Assembly: GCA_965196605.1 (NCBI GenBank)
Contig: CBDAKK010000005.1
Coordinates: forward strand, 1-64,000
Origin: CBDAKK01 sp965196605
GTDB taxonomy: Bacteria; Spirochaetota; Spirochaetia; WTKD01; G963693115
Direction: 5' to 3'
Length of the DNA stretch: 64,000 nt
Below the pieces are notes generated by a model. That model saw nothing but the letters and a program-made list of their open reading frames with translations, did no database searches and was not told where the DNA came from. This document shows positions 49,047 to 57,595 of the stretch, one piece after another; position 1 is the stretch's first letter; the number at the start of each line of letters is the position of its first letter. Made by a program: the position numbers and the translations under genes.

Positions 49047-51152
49047 ATGGCACAGTTCACCGCAAGCGTTGTATTCACCTTTGTAGATAAAATGTCGGGC
49101 GCATCGCGCAAGGCCTTTGCCGGCATGCGCAGTGGCATCGACTCCGTAAAAAGTAGCATCGCAGACCTTGCCAATGGCTCCAAGTATCTACAAAGTGCAG
49201 CGAACCTCTCGCTTGTCGCCCAGCAGTTTAGCTCCATGACGCAGTCCGTCGCTGCGATAGTAGACAAACCCTCACAGGTAGCCGCCGCTTTCGAAACGGG
49301 CATGGCGCGCGTTTCTATTGTACTTACCTCAACAAACGCCATAGGCGGCGATGTCGCAAGAACACAAGAGACTATCGCAAATGCCGCGCGCGATATGGCA
49401 GGCGGCATGACCGAGGCGAGTAAGGTCGCGGCACTCGGCATGGACGAATTCGCATCGTCCGTATACACCATGCTCTCAAGTGGCTTGCAAAGTGAGCAAG
49501 CTATTGCCGCGACTAACCAAGCTGCCATACTCGCGAAAGCGACTGGTGGCAATCTTGCCGATGCTGCATCCGCCATCACCGGCGTATTTAACAACCTCGG
49601 CGATAAAAGCGCAGACGCTACCACTGAAATGACACGCCTCTCGGACGTCATCGCAGGAACACAAAACTATTTCGCCTTTGAAAACTTAAGCCAGTTTACG
49701 GACGGCTTAAAAAACGTATCCGGTGCCGCCATAGGCTTCGGCGTTCCGCTCGAACAAGTCGCAGCAAGCATAGGGCAACTGAACACCAACATGATTACTG
49801 GCACCCAAGCGGGCACTGCCATAAAATCCGTGCTTGCCCAAATGGCAAACGCAAGCAAACGCCTCGGCTTTGACATTGTCAACACTGACAGCGGTGGCGT
49901 CGACCTACTCGCCACCCTTACCAACATTGCAAAAACCGGTGCCGATGGGGCAGCTATGACACGCGCATTCGGTACCGAAGCGGGACCCGCGGTATCCATA
50001 CTTACAGAAAACTTAAAAGAACTCAAAGACGGCTTTGATGCCGTACAAAACTCCGCAGGGGTTACCTTAAGCAACGCCGCAAAGATGGCAGAGACTCTCA
50101 CAGAAAAACAACTGCGCCTTTCTAAAGCGACCGAAGTCTTTCAGCAACGCATGGGCGCAGGTGCCAATGCCGTCAAAGGATTCGGCACCGACCTCGCATT
50201 CCTCGGGGTACAGACACTCAATTTCTTAAGTGACTTACCCCTTGTCGGCGACGCGTTCTCTTCCCTTGCAGGCGCATTCACACAAGGCGGGAGCTTTGTC
50301 TTTGGGTTTGCTAACTCCATACTGCAAATGTCGACAGGCCTCGCAAGCTTCATGTGGCTTGGCGAAAAAATGCCTGTCATGCTCAAAGCTGCCAAGGGCG
50401 CATTTGGCCTCTTGCGCAGCGGCATACTCACCGCCATACCCACGCTCCTCTCTTGGACTGCAGGCATGTACTCAGCTGCCGCAGCACACCTCGCAGCATT
50501 CGGCTGGATCTACGCTATAGTAGCCGCACTTGCCGCAGTTGGTATTGGCATCTATGCACTCATAAAACACTGGAGCAGCGTCTGGAACGTCATGAAAGCA
50601 ATCGGAGCATGGATTATAGACGTATTCCTCGGTACATGGAATGCCATCACAAGCGTCATATCATTCGTATACAACACCATAGCATCACTCTTTGACAACA
50701 CACTCATAGCAACGCTTGGGGCGCTCTTCGCGCCCTTCATCACCATACCCGCGCTTATCATCAAGTACTGGAGACCCATAGCCGACTTTTTTAGTAACAC
50801 CTTCTCATCTATCGCAGGCGGCATAAAGTCCGCGGGCTCCTTCATCGCTTCATTCTTTGGCCTTGGTAACGATGAACTCGCAACAGTACCTGCGCGCTTT
50901 AACGGTGGCGGCGTTCTGCCAAACACCACATACCTTGTCGGCGAGAAAGGCCCCGAACTCTTTACCCCCCGCACCAGTGGGCATATTATCCCAAATTCAA
51001 AAACCAACGCAATATTTTCAGGATCGCAACAAACCATGAACAAAACCGTGAACATACACATCTCTGGCGTGCAAGTTCACGTACCCCAGCAAAATGGCGC
51101 GCAGGCCTTCATCGACTCACTCCTAGAAATAGCGGAGGCACACGCATCATGA
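49047..51152 (+). CDS. tail tape measure protein
   Basis: 701 residues, consistent with a tail of moderate length. Features: TP901-type N-terminal region (AFETGMARVSIVLTSTNAIGGDVARTQETIANAARDMAGG), Ala/Gly-rich helices, hydrophobic segments at about 440-600 (SLAGAFTQGG ... ALLAAVGIGIYALIKHW-like) and a C-terminal GGVLPNTTYLVGEKGPELFTP motif common in tape measures. Sets tail length and helps DNA pass into the cell. Confidence 0.88.
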   Translation: MAQFTASVVFTFVDKMSGASRKAFAGMRSGIDSVKSSIADLANGSKYLQSAANLSLVAQQFSSMTQSVAAIVDKPSQVAAAFETGMARVSIVLTSTNAIGGDVARTQETIANAARDMAGGMTEASKVAALGMDEFASSVYTMLSSGLQSEQAIAATNQAAILAKATGGNLADAASAITGVFNNLGDKSADATTEMTRLSDVIAGTQNYFAFENLSQFTDGLKNVSGAAIGFGVPLEQVAASIGQLNTNMITGTQAGTAIKSVLAQMANASKRLGFDIVNTDSGGVDLLATLTNIAKTGADGAAMTRAFGTEAGPAVSILTENLKELKDGFDAVQNSAGVTLSNAAKMAETLTEKQLRLSKATEVFQQRMGAGANAVKGFGTDLAFLGVQTLNFLSDLPLVGDAFSSLAGAFTQGGSFVFGFANSILQMSTGLASFMWLGEKMPVMLKAAKGAFGLLRSGILTAIPTLLSWTAGMYSAAAAHLAAFGWIYAIVAALAAVGIGIYALIKHWSSVWNVMKAIGAWIIDVFLGTWNAITSVISFVYNTIASLFDNTLIATLGALFAPFITIPALIIKYWRPIADFFSNTFSSIAGGIKSAGSFIASFFGLGNDELATVPARFNGGGVLPNTTYLVGEKGPELFTPRTSGHIIPNSKTNAIFSGSQQTMNKTVNIHISGVQVHVPQQNGAQAFIDSLLEIAEAHAS

Positions 51153-51696
51153 CCTTAAATCTAGACTCCGAAATACTCGCCCTTGATGACATCCACATGC
51201 CCGCCGTCATAGACAGCATCACCATATCCGGCAAACTGGTGCTCGATAAAAAAACACCGAGAACACCTCGGGTGCCACTACGACCGTTAACGGCTGGCAG
51301 AACGCCACCATGAACGTATCACTCATCGTACTAAACGACCCAGAGCCCAACACCGCCGCGAGCAAACTTCAAAAAATCGTGCAGGCCTTTCACTCCATGG
51401 ACGCACAAAACAAGCCACCTCTGTACACTCTTACGTGCCCCTTAAGCGAAGCGTGGGGCATACACGCCGTGCGCCTTGAGGAGCTCAGCTCGTCCATCGA
51501 TAGAAACTCCGATGCCATACAGGTAACACTCAAACTCTCTGAAGAGAACACAACCCAACGCCTCATAGCACAGCGCACTCCGCTACCTGCGAGAGAAGAA
51601 GAAACACAAGCCACACAGTCCACAGACATACCCGATAATGAACTCTCTGTGCAGCAGCGGCGCACACTGCACGAACGACTGGGGCGCACATCATGA
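51149..51696 (+). pseudogene. tail/baseplate protein, frameshifted at an A7 run
   Basis: ATGA overlap with the tape measure gene. The first 35 codons (MTLNLDSEILALDDIHMPAV ... KLVLDK) reach AAAAAAA at 51248-51254; the frame then stops at 51312, while a one-base shift continues NTENTSGATTTVNGWQNATM... to 51696. Joined, about 182 residues. An added A, slippage on the A run, or a sequencing error would restore it. Family not recognised; position fits a small tail protein next to the baseplate hub. Confidence 0.65.
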
Positions 51697-52394
51697 ATAC
51701 ACATCTTCACATTGCAGGGCGAAAAACGCCCTATCATCACATCATACTCACAACGCATCACCACCACGCTACATTGAGTCTTGCCTTAGAGCGCGCCATC
51801 CAAAAAGGCGATTCTGTAACCTTTGACCTCGATACTCACCGACTCTTCACAGGGAGTATAACCCATGCAACAACCAATCGCGCCATAACACACGCCCTCG
51901 CGCACAATGACTCCTACGCACTTTTCAAACCCATGACGCACCCCGATGGACTTGCAAACATCACCATCACTGAACTTATCGAGTACATCGTACGCGATAC
52001 GCCTATAACCAAGAAACACATCAGCGCACCAAAGATAGACCTTCCTCACTTCTCATGGCCGAACCATACGCGCCGTACTGCACTTCTCGATAGCATCGTG
52101 CGAATCCTTCAAACCGAAAACCCCGATGCACGCTACCGCTACTTCTGCGACAACAACGGCGCATTCCGTTTCGGTACACACGCCGATACCGGCGCACAAC
52201 CACCATTGGTAAAGACCATACAAACCACAGACGTCATACAACATGAGCCAAAGCATCGACAGCTGAAAACGCTGCCCTTGCCCATAGTAAACTACCAAAC
52301 CATAACCCTTGAAAACAAACTACGCTCCGTTATAAGCACCGAGCTTGTCATAAGCCCCGAGGACTCGTATGCGAGGATACACTATGCAAACTAA
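51693..52394 (+). CDS. baseplate hub protein (Mu gpP / gpD-like)
   Basis: 233 residues with ATGA overlap. Beta-rich with TLSLALERAIQKGDSVTFDLDTHRLFTGSI, then a domain with TITELIEYIVRDTPI, typical of hub proteins that join tail and spike. Shorter than Mu gpP (about 380), so part of the hub may be missing or supplied by another gene. Confidence 0.6.
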   Translation: MNTHLHIAGRKTPYHHIILTTHHHHATLSLALERAIQKGDSVTFDLDTHRLFTGSITHATTNRAITHALAHNDSYALFKPMTHPDGLANITITELIEYIVRDTPITKKHISAPKIDLPHFSWPNHTRRTALLDSIVRILQTENPDARYRYFCDNNGAFRFGTHADTGAQPPLVKTIQTTDVIQHEPKHRQLKTLPLPIVNYQTITLENKLRSVISTELVISPEDSYARIHYAN

Positions 52395-52944
52395 TCTCAT
52401 AGACGGCTTGCGTATCGCGCTTGCCGACAACGCCCGAGCCCCCCAACTCGCAGAAGTCATCGAAACTCACGCGGGCAACAAACACGCAGTCGATGTCGAA
52501 ATTATCAAGCCTGTATCACGTGAAAAAACCGGCGAGATGCTCCAAGAAGTACCACTCTCACCACTGTGGGCAGGCACGGCGGGGCACGGCATCTACGCGC
52601 CGCCCCAACCCACCTCACATGTCATCATAGCTTTCATCGATGGCAACGGCGCACACCCCTTCGTGCTCTGCCCCTACGGACTTGACTACCCCACCGCCGA
52701 CCATGATAAAAATGCACTCACCATCACTGACGGCAAGGCGAACATTTGCATCACCGAACAAAGTCTTATCACCATAGCAAGCGCCACACAGAACCTTCAC
52801 GACCTTCTCGCGCAACTGCTAGACGAGCTCATGAAACTACAAACACAGGGCGGACCGACCAACCAACTCGTATCCGCCGCCAACATTACAAACTTTATCA
52901 AAATAAAGAGCGACCTTGCACAGCTCTTACAAGGAGGCACCTAA
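52384..52944 (+). CDS. baseplate spike protein (Mu gp45/gpV-like)
   Basis: 186 residues from ATG 52384 (GAGG upstream). An OB-fold-like N-terminal part with PLSPLWAGTAGHGIYAPPQPTSHVIIAFIDGNGAHPFVL, then a beta-helix-like stretch and a helical C-terminus. Position after the hub and ahead of the gp25-like gene supports the spike assignment. Confidence 0.68.
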   Translation: MQTNLIDGLRIALADNARAPQLAEVIETHAGNKHAVDVEIIKPVSREKTGEMLQEVPLSPLWAGTAGHGIYAPPQPTSHVIIAFIDGNGAHPFVLCPYGLDYPTADHDKNALTITDGKANICITEQSLITIASATQNLHDLLAQLLDELMKLQTQGGPTNQLVSAANITNFIKIKSDLAQLLQGGT

Positions 52945-53249
52945 TGCCCTACAATCGCGTCACCATAGAGACCGCAGTAAAAACTAAGCTCGACAACATG
53001 TCATCCGACATGCAAAAAAAATTCAATGCTGACCCGCCGACTGCAGTGCAGCCCGATACTACCAACGCACTCATAGCCGCCGCCGTCGTAGAGGCCGTCG
53101 ACCAGCTTGTTAAAACCGCAGACATTATCATCAATGTTGGCACGACAGTAGCGGGCGCGGGCTTCCCGACACCCGCAGGCCTCGTGCCGGGCTCAATCAC
53201 GACTACGGCGCCAATTATGGGCAAAATTCAAGGAGAGAAACCAAAATGA
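52944..53249 (+). CDS. phage protein, 101 aa
   Basis: AGGAGG upstream; the start overlaps the previous stop by one base (TAATG). Helical N-terminus, then Ala/Val-rich segment IAAAVVEAVDQLVKTADIIINVGTTVAGAG and a GKIQGEKPK tail. No known domain. Probably a small virion or baseplate component. Confidence 0.6.
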   Translation: MPYNRVTIETAVKTKLDNMSSDMQKKFNADPPTAVQPDTTNALIAAAVVEAVDQLVKTADIIINVGTTVAGAGFPTPAGLVPGSITTTAPIMGKIQGEKPK

Positions 53250-53620
53250 ACAACGAACAATACGGCATAGATTTCTTCTTCGACACTGACATCCTCTTCA
53301 CAGACGATGACGTGCGCACTCAAAGCGGTCCCGCTCTTGTAGCCCAAGATATAAAACGCGACACGACCTTCCCGCGCGGCTCGCTCCCGTGGGATACTCA
53401 CGCGGGCTCTACCATACCACACGCACTGGGCGCGCCCGACACCTCACCACAAACCATGCAGGCCGAGCTTACACGCATCGCTCGGAATGACCCACGCATC
53501 AAGCCACAAAGCGTATCCACATCCTACAACCCCGCGCAGCGCACCATTACGCTCCGCTTCACTCCACTGCACAAAGTCGAACCCCAAACTCTTACTTTTA
53601 CACAAGAGAGGACAGCATGA
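53246..53620 (+). CDS. baseplate wedge protein (Mu gp46 / gp25-like)
   Basis: 124 residues, ATGA overlap with the previous gene. The segment DTSPQTMQAELTRIARNDPRIKPQSVSTSYNPAQRTITLRF fits the gp25/W domain that links the sheath to the baseplate. Confidence 0.75.
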   Translation: MNNEQYGIDFFFDTDILFTDDDVRTQSGPALVAQDIKRDTTFPRGSLPWDTHAGSTIPHALGAPDTSPQTMQAELTRIARNDPRIKPQSVSTSYNPAQRTITLRFTPLHKVEPQTLTFTQERTA

Positions 53621-54678
53621 ATACTATCCCAACATTTAAAAACCGTACCAAAGACCAAATACGCGAAAGTCTTATTCAGCTCATGAAGGAAAAAACAGGA
53701 CTTACCAACCTCAAACCCACGGGCGTGCTACGCGGCATCATAGAAGCTAACATAGACCTCATTCACCAAACCGCACACTACCTTACCAACCTCGACAAAC
53801 AAGTTGATATACGCAAAGCGACCGGACAGTACCTCGACATGCACGCCGCACGCTTTGACATCGCGCGCGAAACTCCGCGCCACGCCCTCGCATCCCTATC
53901 CCTTACCGTCTCTCGCGCCGCGAAAGTGCAAAAAGGCGACATATTCAAAGACGCTACAACAGACCTGCGCTACATCGTAACCGCTGACACCGCTTACAAA
54001 GCAAACACACCACAAACCATACCCGTCATCGCAGAAGAGACAGGCGCACGCTATAACCTACACCCCAATACACCTATGCAACCCATCAAGGCCACCCCAG
54101 GGCTTATCTCCGCAACCCTTACTATACAAACAAACGGCACCGATGCCCAAACCGATGAAGCACTACGCACTGTCGTACTCGACGCCTACACCTCCATCAT
54201 ACAGGGTGCAGTCAGCGCAAAATACACCGCAATCCTCAAAAAAACAGAACCTGCCATTACCAGCACCGCCATCGACAGAACCCCAGACGGCTTCAACTCT
54301 GTCGACATCTACGTCCAAACAGAAGGCGCGCCACTCTCTACGAAAAGAAAAAAAGAACTCCTAAAAACCCTCGATAGCATCAGACCCGCCTCCACCACCT
54401 TACGCATTAAAGACGCCATACCTGTACCCGTCAACATCACCATGACAGTCGACCGCGCTTCTGGCACCGCTACAGACCAAGCCATCCTTACCGCTCTGCA
54501 AGCCTTCTTCCATAAATTAAAAATACACCAGAGCATTGAAGAACGTGACCTCTACAAAGCCCTTGAACACTTAAGCGCCGACACACTCTTCATAACCGCA
54601 CCCAACGCACCCATACTCGTGCAAAAACACCAAGCCGCTACACTCGGCACCCTTACCATTAACGGAGGCACCGTATGA
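53617..54678 (+). CDS. baseplate J-like protein (Mu gp47)
   Basis: 353 residues, typical size. IIEANIDLIHQTAHYLTNLDKQVDIRKATGQYLDMHAARFDIAR and the later TDEALRTVVLDAYTS segment are baseplate J features. Part of the wedge ring that opens on contraction. ATGA overlaps on both sides. Confidence 0.85.
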   Translation: MNTIPTFKNRTKDQIRESLIQLMKEKTGLTNLKPTGVLRGIIEANIDLIHQTAHYLTNLDKQVDIRKATGQYLDMHAARFDIARETPRHALASLSLTVSRAAKVQKGDIFKDATTDLRYIVTADTAYKANTPQTIPVIAEETGARYNLHPNTPMQPIKATPGLISATLTIQTNGTDAQTDEALRTVVLDAYTSIIQGAVSAKYTAILKKTEPAITSTAIDRTPDGFNSVDIYVQTEGAPLSTKRKKELLKTLDSIRPASTTLRIKDAIPVPVNITMTVDRASGTATDQAILTALQAFFHKLKIHQSIEERDLYKALEHLSADTLFITAPNAPILVQKHQAATLGTLTINGGTV

Positions 54679-55175
54679 TACGCCCACCCGCACACCAAAC
54701 AAACCTCAATGCCCTTTATGATTTCTTAGAAGCTACCTACAACACCCTTCAGCTCGACATCCGTAACACGCTCAACGGATTCCAACCGCTGACCTCTCTC
54801 AGTTCCTCTATGCGACCCTTCACTCCCTACCCAGAACTCTTTACCGGCCTAAAAAACGCTCAAATAAAAAACGAACTCATTACCGAATTCCGATACCTCC
54901 AAACACTCGGCGCAAGAACGCTCATCGACACCGTCTTACAAAGCATCGCAAAAAATGCCTACAAAATCCTCGAATACCCGCCCATGTCTTTTATTCTTAA
55001 TGACGAAGCCTCACACTTGAACGACCCTAAAAAACTTATGGCTCAGACTGTCGGTATTATCGTGCTACTGCGGCATGACCTACCACACACCGACCTTACC
55101 GCCATTCAAACAATACTCGACATTATAGTACCGCCACATATCACTCTTGTGGTAACAAAAAATACAGGAGCTTAA
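54675..55175 (+). CDS. tail protein (Mu gp48-like)
   Basis: 166 residues, mostly helical, with LRFT-like TEFRYLQTLGARTLIDTVLQSIAKNAY and C-terminal DIIVPPHITLVV. It lies between baseplate J and the tail fibre in Mu-like phages and joins fibres to the baseplate. Confidence 0.72.
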   Translation: MIRPPAHQTNLNALYDFLEATYNTLQLDIRNTLNGFQPLTSLSSSMRPFTPYPELFTGLKNAQIKNELITEFRYLQTLGARTLIDTVLQSIAKNAYKILEYPPMSFILNDEASHLNDPKKLMAQTVGIIVLLRHDLPHTDLTAIQTILDIIVPPHITLVVTKNTGA

Positions 55176-55178
55176 ACC

Positions 55179-56204
55179 ATGAAACACAAAACCTTTTATC
55201 CACACACACGCCTTGACGCATCTGACCTCAACGACTTACATCACAACCAAGCCCAGCACGAAAAACACACCGCAGCTATGTTCTCCACAGGCATACTCCA
55301 CGGCCTTGTCCCTACCGTCAATAGTGCCTCTATCACCATATCCCCCGGCGCTTTCATCGCGCAGCACACACACAACAACACAACTACAAAAAATATCTTC
55401 TACGTAGACTCACCGCTGACCATATCCCCACTACCCACCAAAGACCAAGATCTATCCATCTACACAATCTCCACCACATCAGACCCCATCACGGACGCAC
55501 TCGGCGACACACACAATCGCACCACCTCCACTACCTTCACCACCACAGCACCACAAGCCCCAACGTACAAAGTACTCGTCGGCTCCTACATAGCAGCTTC
55601 TAAAACCATATCGCTTACCAAGACACCTTACGCACACGCTCTCTGGCATCCAAGATTAGAAAACGCACTAGAACAAAAACTTAACACAGAAATCGCCAAA
55701 GCAAAAACCGAAGCACGAAACGCCGTAGCACAAGCAAAAACCGAAGCACAAAACGCCATCACGCAAGCAAAGAAAGACGTACTAAATTCCGCCATTCCCA
55801 TCGGCTTTATCTACACCCAGTTTCCAAACCAACCTACTCCACAACAACTCTGGGGCAACACCATGACATGGCAAAACATCAGTAGTCAATACGCAGATTG
55901 CTTCTTTCGTGCCGAGGGTAGGGACAACGACTATTATGGCGCAAAAAAATTTCAAACAGGAAAACAGACTGATGCTATTCGAGATTTTACATTTGCATTT
56001 AAGACAAATTTGGGATGGGGTTATGGCTTGCAACAAAACATGAGCATTGTAGATCAAGGAAACGACTGGGGTTGGTCAGATGGCTCATCTAGAAGACACA
56101 GTGATAGAGTAGGATATAGATTTTCCGTATCTACAGTAGTTACCACTGCAGCTGAAAATAGACCCGTAAACTACACCGTGCGTATTTGGAAACGCACTGC
56201 ATAA
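55179..56204 (+). CDS. tail fibre protein
   Basis: 341 residues. N-terminal part (THLDASDLNDLHHNQAQHEKH-like; TFYPHTRLDASDLNDL) attaches to the baseplate, followed by a beta-rich shaft, a repeated coiled helix AKAKTEARNAVAQAKTEAQNA and a collar-like tip (IPIGFIYTQFPNQPTPQQLW). From about base 55910 the sequence becomes A+T-rich and loses the C-rich codon choice of the rest, as expected for a swapped receptor-binding tip. Confidence 0.78.
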   Translation: MKHKTFYPHTRLDASDLNDLHHNQAQHEKHTAAMFSTGILHGLVPTVNSASITISPGAFIAQHTHNNTTTKNIFYVDSPLTISPLPTKDQDLSIYTISTTSDPITDALGDTHNRTTSTTFTTTAPQAPTYKVLVGSYIAASKTISLTKTPYAHALWHPRLENALEQKLNTEIAKAKTEARNAVAQAKTEAQNAITQAKKDVLNSAIPIGFIYTQFPNQPTPQQLWGNTMTWQNISSQYADCFFRAEGRDNDYYGAKKFQTGKQTDAIRDFTFAFKTNLGWGYGLQQNMSIVDQGNDWGWSDGSSRRHSDRVGYRFSVSTVVTTAAENRPVNYTVRIWKRTA

Positions 56205-56217
56205 AGGAGCATTAAAA

Positions 56218-56625
56218 ATGAGCACAAAAACATATTACGAACTAGACAAAAATGGACACATCATAGGGCAGTTTGATAGCCCACCACCCAAAGACTTAAG
56301 TCTTACCATAGCACACACCACACCGCCGCCGCAGTCCATGCTCAAGCCCTCATGGATCGGCGATACCACCACAGGCACATGGGTAGACGCCGCATCTCGT
56401 GCAGAGCAGGAAGACTGTATTGACGGAGAAACTGACGCTGCCATTCAAAACTGGGCACGCGAAAAAGGCAAAAACGAAGCCTACTACATAAACTGCGGCA
56501 TACGCGTCTGCATAAACAAAATCACGGATACCACGCATAGAGACTACCGCCATTACCACGAATACCGCGCTTTTGTTGACGCTCAAAAAAAACTCGGCAA
56601 AGCAAAAAAAGACGCTCTCACCTAA
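56218..56625 (+). CDS. tail fibre-associated protein, probable assembly factor, 135 aa
   Basis: AAGGAG ahead of the ATG. It begins with a fibre-assembly-like YELDKNGHIIGQFDSPPP, followed by WVDAASRAEQE and a helical basic C-terminus. Last gene of the prophage and adjacent to the fibre, so fibre assembly is likely but not certain. Confidence 0.6.
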   Translation: MSTKTYYELDKNGHIIGQFDSPPPKDLSLTIAHTTPPPQSMLKPSWIGDTTTGTWVDAASRAEQEDCIDGETDAAIQNWAREKGKNEAYYINCGIRVCINKITDTTHRDYRHYHEYRAFVDAQKKLGKAKKDALT

Positions 56626-56743
56626 GCACCAACACAGCACGCGCCTTGCTCCAGTACCCTTGCCAGCCTTAATGCCCCGTCCATGGGGCAGCTGTCGCCC
56701 AAACACATAGCCCCTCCAACATGCAAAACCAAATCCTAAAAAA

Positions 56744-56865
56744 CACGCCATTTCAGCCCCCGTCCCTCCACGCTATTCCACGCAAAAACACGCAAAAACA
56801 CGCTATTTCCACTCCCCACTCGCACTTTTCTGGACTTTCTCTCTCACTTTTTTTTGGATTGAATA
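56744..56865. repeat. prophage right terminal sites (likely transposase-binding)
   Basis: Three CACGC(C/T)ATT(T)CCA-type motifs at about 56744, 56769 and 56799 (25-30 bases apart), and two inverted TCCA motifs read leftward from 56859 and 56835, matching the left end spacing of 24 bases. Bases 56626-56743 carry no gene; at 56674-56697 there is a GCCCCGTCCATGGGGC repeat block. Confidence 0.55.
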
Positions 56866-57175
56866 TTTCTTTGGTGCAAGTTCCATGTTTGTGCCGCATC
56901 GCGGCACTTATGCAGTAGTTTGCGCCCGTTCGCTACGCTCTCGACTCTTTTTGCGTCATCACAGCCGCCCCATGGATGGGGCGCATTGGCTGCCATGGAT
57001 GGTAAAAAAGAAAAGAAAGTACAGCCGCCCGAGGCATCATCGTATCGCGTCACGCGTCTTGGCAACAAAAAGCGTGAGCAGCACACCGCGTGAGCTACAA
57101 AACAGACACTCACGCGAAGCGTAAATAAACGTGATACACCAAGGGGAGTGTGGGGGGACTCCCCCACAAAGGGGT
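56866..57175. repeat. host dispersed repeat mosaic at the prophage right flank
   Basis: TTTCTTTGGTGCAAGTTCCATG and GCACTTATGCAGTAGTTTGC at 56866-56926, a CGCCCCATGGATGGGGCG block at 56969, a GGCATCATCGTATCGCGTCA block at 57032 (inverted near 13960) and a GTGGGGGG...CCCCCAC stem at 57149-57166. No gene in 56866-57191. Confidence 0.75.
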
Positions 57176-57191
57176 GGCGGGCGGGCAGAGG

Positions 57192-57566
57192 CTAAAACTT
57201 ATAGTACTTGGTCTTTTTGCCTTTATACATAAAGTCCATGCTTTTGGGGTACATTTTGTACGCGGCGATGCTTTTTTGCATGGTGCCGTCTGCGCCCTTG
57301 TAGCTAAGCTGAACCACAGACTTGCCCGCCTTGTATTTACCTGCTATTTTTTGAGCAGTGCCGTCTTTGTTGTAAAACTGCGCGCTAAAGTCTCCTTCCT
57401 TGGTAAAGGTGAGCTTTTCGTCACCGTTGGCCCCGGGTGCTGCCCATGTGCCAATGAGAAAGTTGGGCATGAAGGCATCGCAGGAGGCAAGCACAGCTAA
57501 AACTGTAATTGCTAGCGTTGCCAAGAGGTTGTGGGTTGATACAATATTACTTTGTTGTTGTTTCAT
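57192..57566 (-). CDS. small lipoprotein, 124 aa
   Basis: A long basic N-terminus, a hydrophobic core and the lipobox LASC near residue 29, then a compact beta-rich domain (IGTWAAPGANGDEKLTFTKEGDFSAQFY) reminiscent of lipocalin-type or META-like small domains. Exported and lipid-anchored; function unknown. Last gene of the leftward surface-protein cluster. Confidence 0.7.
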   Translation of the reverse strand: MKQQQSNIVSTHNLLATLAITVLAVLASCDAFMPNFLIGTWAAPGANGDEKLTFTKEGDFSAQFYNKDGTAQKIAGKYKAGKSVVQLSYKGADGTMQKSIAAYKMYPKSMDFMYKGKKTKYYKF

Positions 57567-57595
57567 ATAAGCTCCTTAAATCTTTAGACCTACGA

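Larger units (their letters stand above)
18495..56865. mobile_element. Mu-like transposable prophage, about 38.4 kb
   Basis: MuA-type DDE transposase, MuB-type ATPase, GemA, Gam, Mor, Mu-type protease/scaffold, capsid and contractile tail genes identify a Mu-like phage. The left end is set at TG 18495, where cassette homology breaks. Near both ends a TCCA motif lies about 6 bases in and again 24 bases further, in inverted orientation. The right end at 56865 is inferred from the same spacing; it lacks a terminal CA, and the flanking five bases (CGCTT left, TTTCT right) are not a duplication. The gene order is unusual, with the packaging and lysis block inverted at the left. Confidence 0.85.

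Noticed and set aside
49030..49651. Long leftward frame opposite the tape measure gene
   Set aside because: The Ala/Thr-rich product is the usual shadow of tape measure coding; only the short 48758-49021 part is kept as a weak candidate.
55179..56204. Diversity-generating retroelement target in the tail fibre
   Set aside because: No reverse transcriptase, no template repeat and no adenine-biased variable repeat pair found in the window.
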